A stretch of 64,000 bases of DNA, taken from Methanolobus sp. (GTDB taxonomy: Archaea; Halobacteriota; Methanosarcinia; Methanosarcinales; Methanosarcinaceae). A model generated the notes under the pieces. It searched no databases and was not told where the DNA came from. It worked only from the letters and a program-made list of their open reading frames with translations. A program made the translations under genes and the position numbers. Numbering within the stretch: the first letter of the stretch is position 1; the number at the start of each line of letters is the position of its first letter. Where the stretch lies: contig NZ_JADQBY010000028.1 of the NCBI RefSeq assembly GCF_016278385.1, forward strand, positions 88,426 to 152,425, read 5' to 3'. Shown here one piece after another: positions 55,010 to 63,915 of this stretch.

Positions 55010-56253
55010 TAAAAACGCAAATTGACTATGCAAAGGATGGCACCCTCACACCAGAGATGCTTAAAGTTGCAAAAAAAGAAGGAATGGATGAAGAACTTGT
55101 CAGGGAGAGAGTTGCAAATGGCAGCCTTGTGATAATGACACGCAAGGGATGTCCGCCTATTGCCATTGGCAAAGGTGCCAGCACCAAGATCAATGTGAAC
55201 CTCGGAACATCTTCAGCCGCAATTGACCCTGAATCCGAAATGGAAAAGGTGAAGAACGCGCAGAAATATGGTGCAGCGACCATTACCGATCTTTCCATGG
55301 GAGGAGATATCTCAGCCATCAGAAAGATGGTGTTTGGGAACACAGAGCTTCCTGTTACAACCGTTCCCATCTACCAGACGATTGTTGAGTGTGGAATGGA
55401 CAATGTCACTTTTGATGACATCCTTTCATACCTCAAAAAACATGTTGAAGAGGGAGTCAGTTCAGTACTTATCCATTGTGTTGAAAGGAGAATGCTGGAA
55501 AATCTCAAAGGCTCCGGCAGAGTCATGGGTATGGTATCCAAAGGCGGCTCCTTTACCAGCAGCTTCATGCTTCTCAACGATTGTGAGAATCCATTCATAG
55601 AACATTTTGATGAGATAATGCAGATACTCCGGGAGAACGATGTTGTCCTTTCACTCGGTAATACCATGAGAAGCGGTTGTGTCCATGATCTGAAAGACAG
55701 TGCCCAGTTGATGGAGATAGAGACTAATGCCGCCCTTGCAAAAAGAGCAAATGATATGGGAGTGCAGGTTATCATAAACGGAATGGGAGGGCACATCCAG
55801 GCATCAGAGATACCGGATTCGGTCAGATTGTACAAAGAAAAAGCTGACTTCCCGTTATTTGTAGCAGGGCCTTTGCCAACCGATATTGCAGTCGGGTATG
55901 ACCATATAGCAGGAGCTGTGGGTGCAAGCATGGCAAGTGGCGCAGGTGCTGATTATCTCTGTTACATAACTCCTGCAGAACATCTCTCACTTCCAAACCC
56001 TGAGCAGGTAAAAGAAGGACTTATCACTTTTAAGATAGCAGCCCACATCGGGGACTCCATGAAATATGGTTTAAGTGACAGTGATCTCATGCTTGCCAGA
56101 AAGAGAGCAACTTTCGACTGGAAAGGACAGGCAGAACTTGCCATTGATCCCGACAGGCCTGCACAGATGGGTCCTGAAGATGGGGGACCATGTTCCATGT
56201 GTGGAGATTATTGCGCAATAAAGATTATGAAAAGTTACCTGTTAGGAGAATAA
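55006..56253 (+). CDS. ThiC-family radical SAM protein
   Basis: A 415-residue protein. The N-terminal MTRKGCPPIAIGKGASTKINVNLGTSS, middle DLSMGGDISAIRK and the C-terminal radical-SAM motif CSMCGDYCAIK (C-x2-C-x4-C) match ThiC. ThiC makes the thiamine pyrimidine (HMP-P) from AIR; some paralogues make benzimidazoles or have other roles. Position between metF and a CofE paralogue, rather than thiamine genes, leaves the exact reaction open. ATGA overlap with metF. Confidence 0.85.
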   Translation: MIKTQIDYAKDGTLTPEMLKVAKKEGMDEELVRERVANGSLVIMTRKGCPPIAIGKGASTKINVNLGTSSAAIDPESEMEKVKNAQKYGAATITDLSMGGDISAIRKMVFGNTELPVTTVPIYQTIVECGMDNVTFDDILSYLKKHVEEGVSSVLIHCVERRMLENLKGSGRVMGMVSKGGSFTSSFMLLNDCENPFIEHFDEIMQILRENDVVLSLGNTMRSGCVHDLKDSAQLMEIETNAALAKRANDMGVQVIINGMGGHIQASEIPDSVRLYKEKADFPLFVAGPLPTDIAVGYDHIAGAVGASMASGAGADYLCYITPAEHLSLPNPEQVKEGLITFKIAAHIGDSMKYGLSDSDLMLARKRATFDWKGQAELAIDPDRPAQMGPEDGGPCSMCGDYCAIKIMKSYLLGE

Positions 56254-57032
56254 TGATGCAGGCAGATTTTCCATCCATGCAGATGTTCGGCATAAAAACC
56301 CCGCTAATAAGACCAGGAGACAATATTGCAGAGATCATAATTGCTTCCCTTGAAAAACAGGGAATGCAATTCCAGGATAATGACATTCTTATTATTGCCG
56401 AATCACCACTTGCAACATCCGAGAGACGCCTTGTTTGTCTTGCAGATGTAAATCCCGGGAAAAAAGCGAACAAACTGGCAGAAGAGTATCAGCTTGACGC
56501 CAGGGAAATGGAACTCATACTTCAGGAATGCGACGAGATTTTCGGGGGCGTTCCGGGAGCTGCACTTACCATCACAAAGGGAACACTAGCACCCAATGCC
56601 GGCATAGACGGTTCGAATGCACCGGAAGGTTATGTGGTCCTTCTCCCCGAGAATGCACAGGAAAGTGCAGGAAGGATACGCAGGGAAATAAAGGACCGCT
56701 GCAAATGCAAGATAGGAGTCATTGTTGGAGACAGCCGTACTCAACCCCTGAGACTTGGCTGTGTTGGTATTGCTCTTGGAACCTCAGGCATGGTACCTGT
56801 TGAAGATGCCAGAGGTACACTGGACCTTTTTGGAAAAGAAATGATAATTACCCGCAAAGCAATTGCTGACAATCTTGTATCGGCTGCCCAGCTGCTCATG
56901 GGAGAAGCCGGGGAAAGCGTGCCTGCTGTGCTTGTAAGAGGAGCACCAGTTCAGGTAGTTGAAGATGATATTGAGATGCCACTGTTTACCAGTGATGAGT
57001 GCATGTATTATAGCAATATAAGAAAAGCATAA
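56253..57032 (+). CDS. CofE-family gamma-glutamyl ligase paralogue (candidate folate glutamate ligase)
   Basis: About 260 residues. The COG1478/CofE pattern is seen in MFGIKTPLIRPGDNIAEIIIASL, DNDILIIAESPLATSERR, GAALTITKGTLAPNAGIDGSNA and GVIVGDSRTQPLRLGCVGIALGTSG. Bona fide CofE adds glutamates to F420-0. Here the gene is coupled (TAATG) to the end of a metF-ThiC-like operon, so a role in glutamylating tetrahydrofolate is plausible; some COG1478 members have been proposed for folate. ATG 56253, with GGAG before it; an ATG at 56256 is equivalent. Confidence 0.8.
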   Translation: MMQADFPSMQMFGIKTPLIRPGDNIAEIIIASLEKQGMQFQDNDILIIAESPLATSERRLVCLADVNPGKKANKLAEEYQLDAREMELILQECDEIFGGVPGAALTITKGTLAPNAGIDGSNAPEGYVVLLPENAQESAGRIRREIKDRCKCKIGVIVGDSRTQPLRLGCVGIALGTSGMVPVEDARGTLDLFGKEMIITRKAIADNLVSAAQLLMGEAGESVPAVLVRGAPVQVVEDDIEMPLFTSDECMYYSNIRKA

Positions 57033-57271
57033 ACTTTTTTATTTTCTTTTTTTACAATTTACCAATCAAATTTCAGTTACTAAAAAGGCTTTTCAGATAT
57101 CATGCTCAGTAGAAATTACCTTCTTTAGCTTATCAACAATATCTCCAATCTCCCCTAAATATGTAAAAAAATGGTTGATTTAGAATTAAAATCTCATCTT
57201 CATTTTTCAGATATAACTTGAAGCATAAGATACTTTACGTGGTACTTGCTTGTTATATATGGAAGAATTAA

Positions 57272-57342
57272 AGATTCTATGTAGGGTTCCTTTTTAAAAA
57301 TAGGCTAAATAGATTCTATGTGAGTTTCTTTTTTAAAAATAG
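57272..57342 (+). repeat. Tandem duplication of a promoter-like element
   Basis: Two copies of AGATTCTATGT - n - TTTTTAAAAATAG (57272-57303 and 57311-57342), period 39 bases. TTTTTAAAAATA resembles an archaeal TATA box, so the transporter may have two spaced promoters. Confidence 0.65.
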
Positions 57343-57410
57343 AACTTAATAGAGCCTTTTTTATCTACATTAAAACGATACATTAATATAGGGTGGTCCA
57401 ATCAGAACTA

Positions 57411-57436
57411 AAGAAGATAGTTCAAGTAATCTTCTT
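57411..57436 (+). promoter_or_regulatory. Hairpin in the leader of the glycine betaine operon
   Basis: AAGAAGAT / ATCTTCTT, an 8-bp perfect stem with a 10-base loop, ending 7 bases before the GAGGT ribosome site (57443-57447). It could affect initiation. Confidence 0.5.
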
Positions 57437-57453
57437 AAAATTGAGGTCTTAAA

Positions 57454-58662
57454 ATTAGTAGACAAAAGAAATTAGAAGTTCGCAATCTTATCAAGATTTT
57501 TGGTAAGAATCCTCAGAAAGCGATCTCTTTAATAGAAAAAGGAATTTCAAAACAGGAAATTTTTGAAATGACTAAACAGACCGTAGGTCTTTATAATGTG
57601 AGCTTTGACGTTTACGAAGGTGAGACTTTCGTACTCATGGGACTTTCTGGTTCAGGAAAATCAACTCTTTTACGCTGCCTAAACCGTCTTATCGACCCAA
57701 GTGACGGACATATCCTCATTGATGGTGATGACATTGCCACCATGGATAGTAAAGACCTAAGGGAAGCCAGAAGAACGAAAATGAGCATGGTGTTCCAGGG
57801 ATTCGCACTTTTACCACACCGAACTGTCATTGATAACGTGGCTTTCGGACTTGAGATACAGGGGATCTCAAAGGATGAAAGGTATATCAAAGCTGAGGAA
57901 GCCATTTCCAAAGTAGGACTTAAAGGGTATGAATCGAGCAAAACGTCGCAATTGAGTGGAGGAATGCAGCAGAGAGTGGGACTTGCAAGAGCACTTGCAA
58001 CTGACCCTGATATCCTGTTAATGGATGAAGCCTTCAGTGCGCTTGACCCTCTAATAAGGTCTGAGATGCAGGATGAATTGATCGCACTTCAGGACAAACT
58101 CAAAAAAACCATTGTTTTTGTATCTCACGACCTGGACGAAGCCCTGAAGCTGGGAGACCGTATCGCAATTATGAAGGACGGAGTTATCGCCCAGATAGGA
58201 ACTGCAGAGGAAATACTCACAAACCCTGCGGATGATTACGTATCAGAATTCGTTGCCGGAGTAGACAGAACAAAAATACTCACAGCAGAAAATGTCATGA
58301 AGCGACCGGAACCGGTGGTATCTATCAATGCTGGGCTAAAAGTTGCAATGCAACTCATGAAAAAACATGGGATATCATCTATATTTGTAGTTGATCCTGA
58401 AAAAAAGATCAAAGGCATACTTCTCATTGATGATGCTGTTCAAGCTGTTAAGGATAAGAAAACGTTGCACGATGTATTGATAACAGACGTGCAGATAGTT
58501 GCACCTGACCTGCCGATTATGGATATAATCCCGATGATGACAGATAGCAATTTCCCGCTAGCTGTGGTGAATGATAGTCAGAAGATCATAGGAGTTATAG
58601 TCAGAGGTAGCATACTTGGTGCTCTGGCGATAAAGGAGGAGGATTCAAATGGCCTTACCTGA
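57454..58662 (+). CDS. proV: Glycine betaine ABC transporter ATP-binding protein with CBS domains
   Basis: About 402 residues from 57454 (364 from ATG 57568). Walker A GLSGSGKST, signature LSGGMQQRVGLARAL, Walker B ILLMDEAFSALDP, then two CBS domains in the last 115 residues. The stretch before ATG 57568 (KKLEVRNLIKIFG-KNPQKAISLIEKG-ISKQEIFEM) is the conserved ProV/OpuA N-terminus, so the gene begins upstream. The frame reaches back only to a TGA at 57442, and the sole candidate start is ATT 57454, 6 bases after GAGGT. Imports the osmoprotectant. Confidence 0.93.
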   Translation: MSRQKKLEVRNLIKIFGKNPQKAISLIEKGISKQEIFEMTKQTVGLYNVSFDVYEGETFVLMGLSGSGKSTLLRCLNRLIDPSDGHILIDGDDIATMDSKDLREARRTKMSMVFQGFALLPHRTVIDNVAFGLEIQGISKDERYIKAEEAISKVGLKGYESSKTSQLSGGMQQRVGLARALATDPDILLMDEAFSALDPLIRSEMQDELIALQDKLKKTIVFVSHDLDEALKLGDRIAIMKDGVIAQIGTAEEILTNPADDYVSEFVAGVDRTKILTAENVMKRPEPVVSINAGLKVAMQLMKKHGISSIFVVDPEKKIKGILLIDDAVQAVKDKKTLHDVLITDVQIVAPDLPIMDIIPMMTDSNFPLAVVNDSQKIIGVIVRGSILGALAIKEEDSNGLT

Positions 58663-59482
58663 ACTTCCAATTGGGGAAACTGTTGAATCAAGTGTTTACT
58701 GGCTGAATGATAATTTCGGTTTTTTGATGGATATCTTCAGTGAATTCATAGATATCCTCATATCCGGATTCAAGGATATATTATTATTCTTACCACCTAT
58801 CGTATTCATTTTGATAATCAGTATCTTTGTTTATTTTGTTTCCAGAAAGAACCTTAAACTTGCAGTAGGAACCGCAATCGGATTTTTGCTAATAGATAAT
58901 ATGGACCTGTGGAAACTTTCCATGGAAACTCTGGCTCTTGTGCTATCGTCTGCCCTCGTTGCTTTATTAGTAGGCATTCCAACAGGTATCCTAACCGCAA
59001 AGAATGAAACTGCATTCCATATAGTTAAACCAATACTTGACTTCATGCAGACAATGCCTTCTTTTGTGTATCTTATTCCTGCAGTGATATTTTTCGGATT
59101 GGGTAATGTCCCCGGACTCGTTGCAACTATAGTATTTGCAATGCCACCAGCTATCCGCCTTACTAACCTTGGCATCCGACAGGTTCCTGTTGAGTTGAAC
59201 GAGGTTGCAAATGCATTTGGTACAACATCGATGCAAAAGCTCGTCAAAGTGGAGCTGCCTGTTGCACTCCCAACGATTATGGCAGGTGTGAATCAGTGTA
59301 TCATGCTCTCACTTTCAATGGTCGTCATTGCAGCTATGATTGGTGCAAGAGGACTTGGCTATCAGGTACTTGTAGGCATTCAAAGAGTGGATATCGGCCA
59401 GGGATTTGAGGCAGGTCTCGCAATTGTAATCATTGCAATCGTACTTGACAGGCTTACACAGGGCCTTACACCCAAAAAATAG
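58649..59482 (+). CDS. proW: Glycine betaine ABC transporter permease
   Basis: A 277-residue protein with six or more helices. The ProW/OpuAB coupling region is NLGIRQVPVELNEVANAFGTTSMQKLVKVELPVALPTIMAGVNQ (EAA loop), followed by MLSLSMVVIAAMIGARGLG. It pairs with ProV, overlapping it by 14 bp, and takes substrate from the lipoprotein ProX. AAAGGAGGA before the ATG. Confidence 0.96.
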   Translation: MALPELPIGETVESSVYWLNDNFGFLMDIFSEFIDILISGFKDILLFLPPIVFILIISIFVYFVSRKNLKLAVGTAIGFLLIDNMDLWKLSMETLALVLSSALVALLVGIPTGILTAKNETAFHIVKPILDFMQTMPSFVYLIPAVIFFGLGNVPGLVATIVFAMPPAIRLTNLGIRQVPVELNEVANAFGTTSMQKLVKVELPVALPTIMAGVNQCIMLSLSMVVIAAMIGARGLGYQVLVGIQRVDIGQGFEAGLAIVIIAIVLDRLTQGLTPKK

Positions 59483-59544
59483 GATCAATTGATATTTACA
59501 GACCTTCATGGTCTTTTTATAAATATATAAAGCGTTGTGATAAA

Positions 59545-60432
59545 ATGAAAAGAGAAATAAAAATCCTTTCAGTACTCATAATGCTTGCCGTGCTTGTCAT
59601 GGTAAGTGGATGTACTGACCAGGATACAACCGGAGATACCGGAACAGAAGAAGCTATTACAAAGGAAGCAACTATCGGCTATGTACTATGGGATGGCGAG
59701 ATAGCCAGTACCAATGTCATGAAACTTGTCCTTGAAGAGGCAGGTTATGATGTGGAGATCATTTCTATGGATGCTGGTGCACTCTACCAGGGACTTGCAG
59801 ACAGTCAGTTTGATTTTACAACTTCTGCATGGCTTCCACAAACCCAGAAAAATTACTGGGAAACATATGGAAATGACATTGACAGTGTTGCAGTGAACCT
59901 TGAAGACTGCCGCATTGGTCTGGTTGTTCCAACATACGTAACCATCGATTCAATCGATGAACTCAATGATAATAAGGAACAGTTCAATGGCGAAATCATA
60001 GGTATCGACCCTGGAGCTGGAATAATGTCAACAACAGAAACTGCAATCGAGAACTATAGTCTTGATTACGAACTTGTTGCAAGCAGCAGTGCTGGTATGG
60101 CAGCTGAACTTAAGAACTCAATAGCAGATGAAGAATGGGTCGTTGTTACACTCTGGTCACCCCACTGGGCATTCAACAGCTTTGACCTGAAATACCTTGA
60201 AGATCCAAATGGAATTTATGGCGAGGCAGATCATGTTGAGACTCTTGCAAGAGTAGGTCTTGCAGAAGATGACCCTGAACTCTATGGAATCATAAGCAGG
60301 TTCCAGTGGACCCATGATGACATTCAGTCTGTTATGACAGACCTTTCAGATGGTATGTCTGAAGAGGAAGCTGCCCAGAAATGGGTGGATGCAAATCCAG
60401 AAAAAGTAAGTGAATGGATTGGAGAGAACTAA
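59545..60432 (+). CDS. proX: Glycine betaine-binding lipoprotein
   Basis: A 295-residue protein with a lipoprotein signal MKREIKILSVLIMLAVLVMVSGC (lipobox VSGC) and a Thr/Glu-rich tether. The binding domain has the aromatic residues of the OpuAC/ProX family (GYVLWDGEIAST; SAWLPQTQKNYW; VVTLWSPHWAF, a Trp box). The protein is anchored outside the membrane and delivers glycine betaine to ProVW. Third gene of the operon; terminator overlaps the stop. Confidence 0.95.
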   Translation: MKREIKILSVLIMLAVLVMVSGCTDQDTTGDTGTEEAITKEATIGYVLWDGEIASTNVMKLVLEEAGYDVEIISMDAGALYQGLADSQFDFTTSAWLPQTQKNYWETYGNDIDSVAVNLEDCRIGLVVPTYVTIDSIDELNDNKEQFNGEIIGIDPGAGIMSTTETAIENYSLDYELVASSSAGMAAELKNSIADEEWVVVTLWSPHWAFNSFDLKYLEDPNGIYGEADHVETLARVGLAEDDPELYGIISRFQWTHDDIQSVMTDLSDGMSEEEAAQKWVDANPEKVSEWIGEN

Positions 60433-60457
60433 AGTTCTCTCGCTTTTTTTCTTTTTT
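60422..60457 (+). terminator. Intrinsic-type terminator after the betaine operon
   Basis: GAGAGAACT / AGTTCTCTC, a perfect 9-bp stem with a 2-base loop, then GCTTTTTTTCTTTTTT. The stop codon of proX is in the loop. Confidence 0.8.
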
Positions 60458-60463
60458 ATTAAA

Positions 60464-61897
60464 TTATTCTGCTTCTTCCAATCCATAAGCCTGCATTATC
60501 ATATGATACTCATTGGCAGGTATCCTTGAATAGAATGCCCTTTTGATGACCTCGCTTAGTGATGGATGGATATCCATAGCATACATTATCGGATTGATGT
60601 CCTGGGTTTCAGTATACATTAAAGGGATTATCTGGTGGATAAGCACCGAAGCCTGCGGGCCTATTATGTGGGCCCCGAGAATCTTCTGGGCTTTGCTATC
60701 AAGGATAACTTTCACAAATTCATCACCTAAGGACATTGCAACTCCTTTTGCGGTTTCCTGGAAACGGTAAAAACCGATCACCAGATTCCCTTCTCCATAT
60801 GTGTCAATGACTTGTTTCTCAGTCATTCCGACACTGGCTATTTCAGGATAGGAAAAAACAGCATGAGGAACCGCATGATAGTCAACCTTTACCTTCTTTT
60901 TCAGGGCGGCATTGTAATAGACAACTGATGATTCATGGTTTGCAACATGCTTGAAAAGGTATTTTCCATTTGCATCACCAAAGGCCCACACATTTTCCAT
61001 GGAAGTTTCAAGGTGTTCATTGACCTTTATCCAGCCATGTTTATCAGTTTCAATCCCTCCAAGTTCAGGTTTTAGTATGTCAGTGTTAGGACTTCTGCCA
61101 GTGGCAACCAGTATATCAGAAGCTATGACTTCTTTTTCCTCGCCGGTCTGACGATGTTTTGCAATCACCGTTTTACCTTCGGATGAGGATCTTACTTCCA
61201 CAACCTCATAATCGGTCAGAATTTCCATGTACTCTGACATCATCTTCTTTGCAAGGGTAGATACTTCCGGTTCCTCTTCCGGAATGAACTGGGCATTTCT
61301 GCCGATAACAGTAACCTTTGAACCCATGGCCGAGAAGAAATGTCCGTATTCGGCTGCAATGTAACCTCCGCCGATTATAGCAAGGCTGGATGGAAGTTCG
61401 GTCAATTCAAGCACTTCATCGCTTGTAAGAAAATCAATCTCATTCAATCCTTTTACAGGTGGGATCGCAGGCTTTGAACCTGTACACAGAAATATCATTT
61501 TTGCACTGATAGTCTCCTCACCAACTTTCATGGTATAGGGAGAAACAAATTCAGCCACTTCATTGTAGAAATCCATTCTGTGAATATGAGTGTAACTATG
61601 CCTGATACCTTCAATGTCTTCTGATATTGAAGTACGCATCCTGTCCATTACTGCTTTAAAATCAACACTTTCGATTGATGCTTTTATGCCGAAATCGCCT
61701 GCTTTGCCAATATCCCTTACAAGCTCTGCAGGGTAGAGGAGCATCTTTGATGGAATGCAGCCTCTTGTAAGGCAGATTCCTCCTGGTTCATCCTTATCAA
61801 TAAGAGCAACTTTCATTTCAGTATTGGCGTCCATCATTGCACTGACATAATTCATCCCAGAGCCTGTACCTATTACAATAAGATCATATTCTTTCAT
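60464..61897 (-). CDS. Dihydrolipoamide dehydrogenase-like flavoprotein
   Basis: About 477 residues, class I pyridine nucleotide-disulfide oxidoreductase. FAD motif VIGTGSGMNY, redox-active GGICLTRGCIPSKMLL (CxxxxC), NAD motif IIGGGYIAAEYG, second FAD motif VWAFGDANGKYLF, and C-terminal IHPSLSEVI with the active-site His. No lipoyl-enzyme genes are nearby. Could be a thiol/disulfide or metal reductase rather than a classic E3. ATG 61897 with GGGG upstream; GTG 61909 is unlikely. Confidence 0.85.
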   Translation of the reverse strand: MKEYDLIVIGTGSGMNYVSAMMDANTEMKVALIDKDEPGGICLTRGCIPSKMLLYPAELVRDIGKAGDFGIKASIESVDFKAVMDRMRTSISEDIEGIRHSYTHIHRMDFYNEVAEFVSPYTMKVGEETISAKMIFLCTGSKPAIPPVKGLNEIDFLTSDEVLELTELPSSLAIIGGGYIAAEYGHFFSAMGSKVTVIGRNAQFIPEEEPEVSTLAKKMMSEYMEILTDYEVVEVRSSSEGKTVIAKHRQTGEEKEVIASDILVATGRSPNTDILKPELGGIETDKHGWIKVNEHLETSMENVWAFGDANGKYLFKHVANHESSVVYYNAALKKKVKVDYHAVPHAVFSYPEIASVGMTEKQVIDTYGEGNLVIGFYRFQETAKGVAMSLGDEFVKVILDSKAQKILGAHIIGPQASVLIHQIIPLMYTETQDINPIMYAMDIHPSLSEVIKRAFYSRIPANEYHMIMQAYGLEEAE

Positions 61898-61909
61898 CTG
61901 ATTCCCCAC

Positions 61910-62172
61910 AGTATAATAATCCTAGGACTATTGGTTGTTAATCCGTATAATCATTTCCGACAGTTGTTGAGAGTATTCAGTTGACAGGAGTAGAATGAGG
62001 AGCGACCAACGGAGAAAAGAAAAAGGAAAATGCCCAAATATCAGACAAGCCTGATACAAGGATGAGTGAATCTATTGAGATAACAACATCAAAAAAAGTA
62101 AAATGAGGCCTATGAAACCTCATTTACTGAACAAGAGAGAAACATTTTATTTAGATATCTTATGCTATATAG
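61910..62172. other. Intergenic stretch
   Basis: About 260 bp between the flavoprotein gene's start and an integrase-like scrap. Nothing recognised apart from the minus-strand terminator at 62091-62125. Confidence 0.5.
62091..62125 (-). terminator. Minus-strand terminator
   Basis: AAATGAGG / CCTCATTT, an 8-bp stem (62101-62125), followed on the minus strand by a T7 run (62091-62097). It lies about 190 bp past the UbiA pseudogene. Confidence 0.6.
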
Positions 62173-62325
62173 GTGCTTTTGATTATATTATTCAACCAAT
62201 ACTACAAAGATAAAGCATATTTGGATGAAATCAAAAATTGGACTAAAAATCGGACTTATACTAACCCTTTTATGATGACTACAAAAGGTAACCCAAGAGG
62301 TATGCAAGTGAACCAAACTACATAA
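62173..62325 (+). pseudogene. Possible tyrosine-recombinase fragment
   Basis: A 50-codon frame from GTG 62173: QYYKDKAYLDEIKNWTKNR, then TYTNPFMMTTKGNPRGMQVNQTT, TAA. It resembles the middle of a phage-type integrase catalytic domain (a Leu-x2-Trp-x3-Arg helix, then a phe-rich strand and Thr-x-Lys-Gly-x-Pro turn). The catalytic Arg/His/Tyr are not present, so the assignment is tentative. It overlaps the end of the UbiA pseudogene by 8 bp. Confidence 0.35.
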
Positions 62326-63121
62326 TATTGATTGTCCTTGCTCTTAATCTGAGAGTATTATTTTTCGATATGTCCTTTAGAAGAGATTTTGATATAACAA
62401 TATAGAGCACCACAGGAACCATGATCAGCGCCAGAAATAGAAGGTCGTGGTAAAGGAGAGAATCTATATTTACAAAATAAGGAAGTGGATCAAGTATCAT
62501 AATTGATGTATACAGAATAACAGAAATAAATGCAGCAAACTTTGGAGATGTCCTTAACGGAAGGGATTATATACCAGATTGCCTGTCACCCTCCATATCC
62601 CTTATGTCAATCATAATCTCAAAAGCCAGCCCAACAATGAAACCCATAATCGCATAGTACAAAATCAACGGCTCTAGAACAGAATCGGATATCAGTGTCC
62701 TAACAAGAATTATGGCAAAGAAACTATAAGCAATTATGATATTTTTAGTGAGTAAGAATTTTTTAAAGTAATAACTATAGGCACAAAAGAGAATAGCATT
62801 AAAAATAAGGAACGAAGAAACAATTTGATTTAGTCTCATGGATACTACAACACAAAGAATAAGACTGGCTACACCTGCATACAAAGCTGTTTTTCTCTCA
62901 ATGGTTCCCTGTACAATTGATCGATCAGTCCTGCTATTCGCTCTGTCGATCTCATGATCAAAATAGTCATTTACAGCGAAAGAACCCATGCCAAGGAAAA
63001 GAACGGAGATGAATGCTATAACATATTCTAAAATAAATCCTGAGATATCAGATGATAAAATCCCTGCTAAGAATATAGTAAGAGAACCAAATAAAGCATT
63101 GTCAAATCTGACCAGATGCAA
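62318..63121 (-). pseudogene. UbiA-type prenyltransferase interrupted by one stop codon
   Basis: A frame of 268 codons with a single TAA (62567-62569) after DIRDMEGDRQSGI; the frame continues SLPLRTSPKFAAFISVI... to 62318. Upstream is the first Asp motif NDYFDHEIDRANSRTDR and helices typical of UbiA; the second Asp motif DIRDMEGD is complete. A one-base change (AAA to TAA would restore Lys) explains it. The substrate would be an isoprenoid ring partner such as for menaquinone-like or archaeal lipid/haem products; not determinable. Confidence 0.8.
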
Positions 63122-63164
63122 TAAACCCTTATAGAAAACAATCGATTCATGCTAACAAGCGTGT

Positions 63165-63545
63165 TCAATCCGAAATATCTGCCAGTTTTTTAGATACCAA
63201 TAACATCAACTCTTCAAGTGTTCCAAGATAATTAATCTCATCGGAAGTTATCAGAAGTTCAATCTTACCATTGTATTCAATGTAAGCACATGGAAATGAA
63301 ACATTGTCAAGATTATATTTTTTGAAAAAAACATCCTTGTGGAGAAATTCTACCGGGTATTTCTGTCCTGAAATATATTGCTTCCAGTTATTTTTCATGC
63401 CCATGTTACCGTATGTAAGGCCACACAGATTGCAACCATATGTAGATGGCGAAACGATTTTATGGACGTAATCTTCAATTGAATTAAAAATTCCACTATC
63501 AGCATTATAAACAAAAATAACTTTTTTCCCCAGATAAACACCCAT
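63165..63545 (-). CDS. Conserved hypothetical protein with a CxxC motif
   Basis: A 126-residue protein. It begins GKKVIFVYNADSGIFNSIEDYVHKIVSPSTYGCNLCGLTYG. The CNLCGLTYG site and the FPCAYIEYNG strand recall a conserved family of unknown function, perhaps thioredoxin-like. No signal or membrane segment. About 44 bp upstream of the UbiA pseudogene on the same strand, so possibly cotranscribed. Confidence 0.6.
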   Translation of the reverse strand: MGVYLGKKVIFVYNADSGIFNSIEDYVHKIVSPSTYGCNLCGLTYGNMGMKNNWKQYISGQKYPVEFLHKDVFFKKYNLDNVSFPCAYIEYNGKIELLITSDEINYLGTLEELMLLVSKKLADISD

Positions 63546-63763
63546 GTCATATGGAAGCTTTTATCCTACTTTAGAGTTACTTTTGTATCAGTATTGATAG
63601 AGATGAAAACATAGCTAATAGAATACATCGTTATAAGCATGCATAATCCGAATAAAACAACAGTATTAATTATACCAGAAAACGGACAAATATCAGAATA
63701 GCAAATAGATTAGTTAGTGATAATCAATTAGAAAAATAGTATTTTTAGTTAGTTTATGAGTGA

Positions 63764-63886
63764 GTTAGCAGCGATCCAGAGTTCCCGAAGACTCTCGTAC
63801 TTCAGTACAGTAAGGAACGCTGGCAGGCTTATCTTCTGTGTTCGGTATGGGTACAGGAATCTCCCTGCCGCTATGGCCGCTAAACT
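63764..63886 (-). rRNA. 5S rRNA
   Basis: Minus-strand sequence with the 5S core CCCATACCGAACACAGAAG, loop C region and closing helix I (TTAGCGGC at the 5' end with GCTGCTAA at the 3' end). About 123 nt. A T-rich stretch follows the 3' end (63736-63747). The rest of the rRNA operon is expected beyond the right edge. Confidence 0.92.
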
Positions 63887-63915
63887 CTCCCAAGATAAAT
63901 CATAAGCGATGAAAC

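Larger units (their letters stand above)
57033..57453. other. Intergenic region before the glycine betaine operon
   Basis: About 420 bp, AT-rich, no gene. It holds a tandem promoter-like duplication (57272-57342) and a leader hairpin (57411-57436), both listed separately. Confidence 0.7.
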
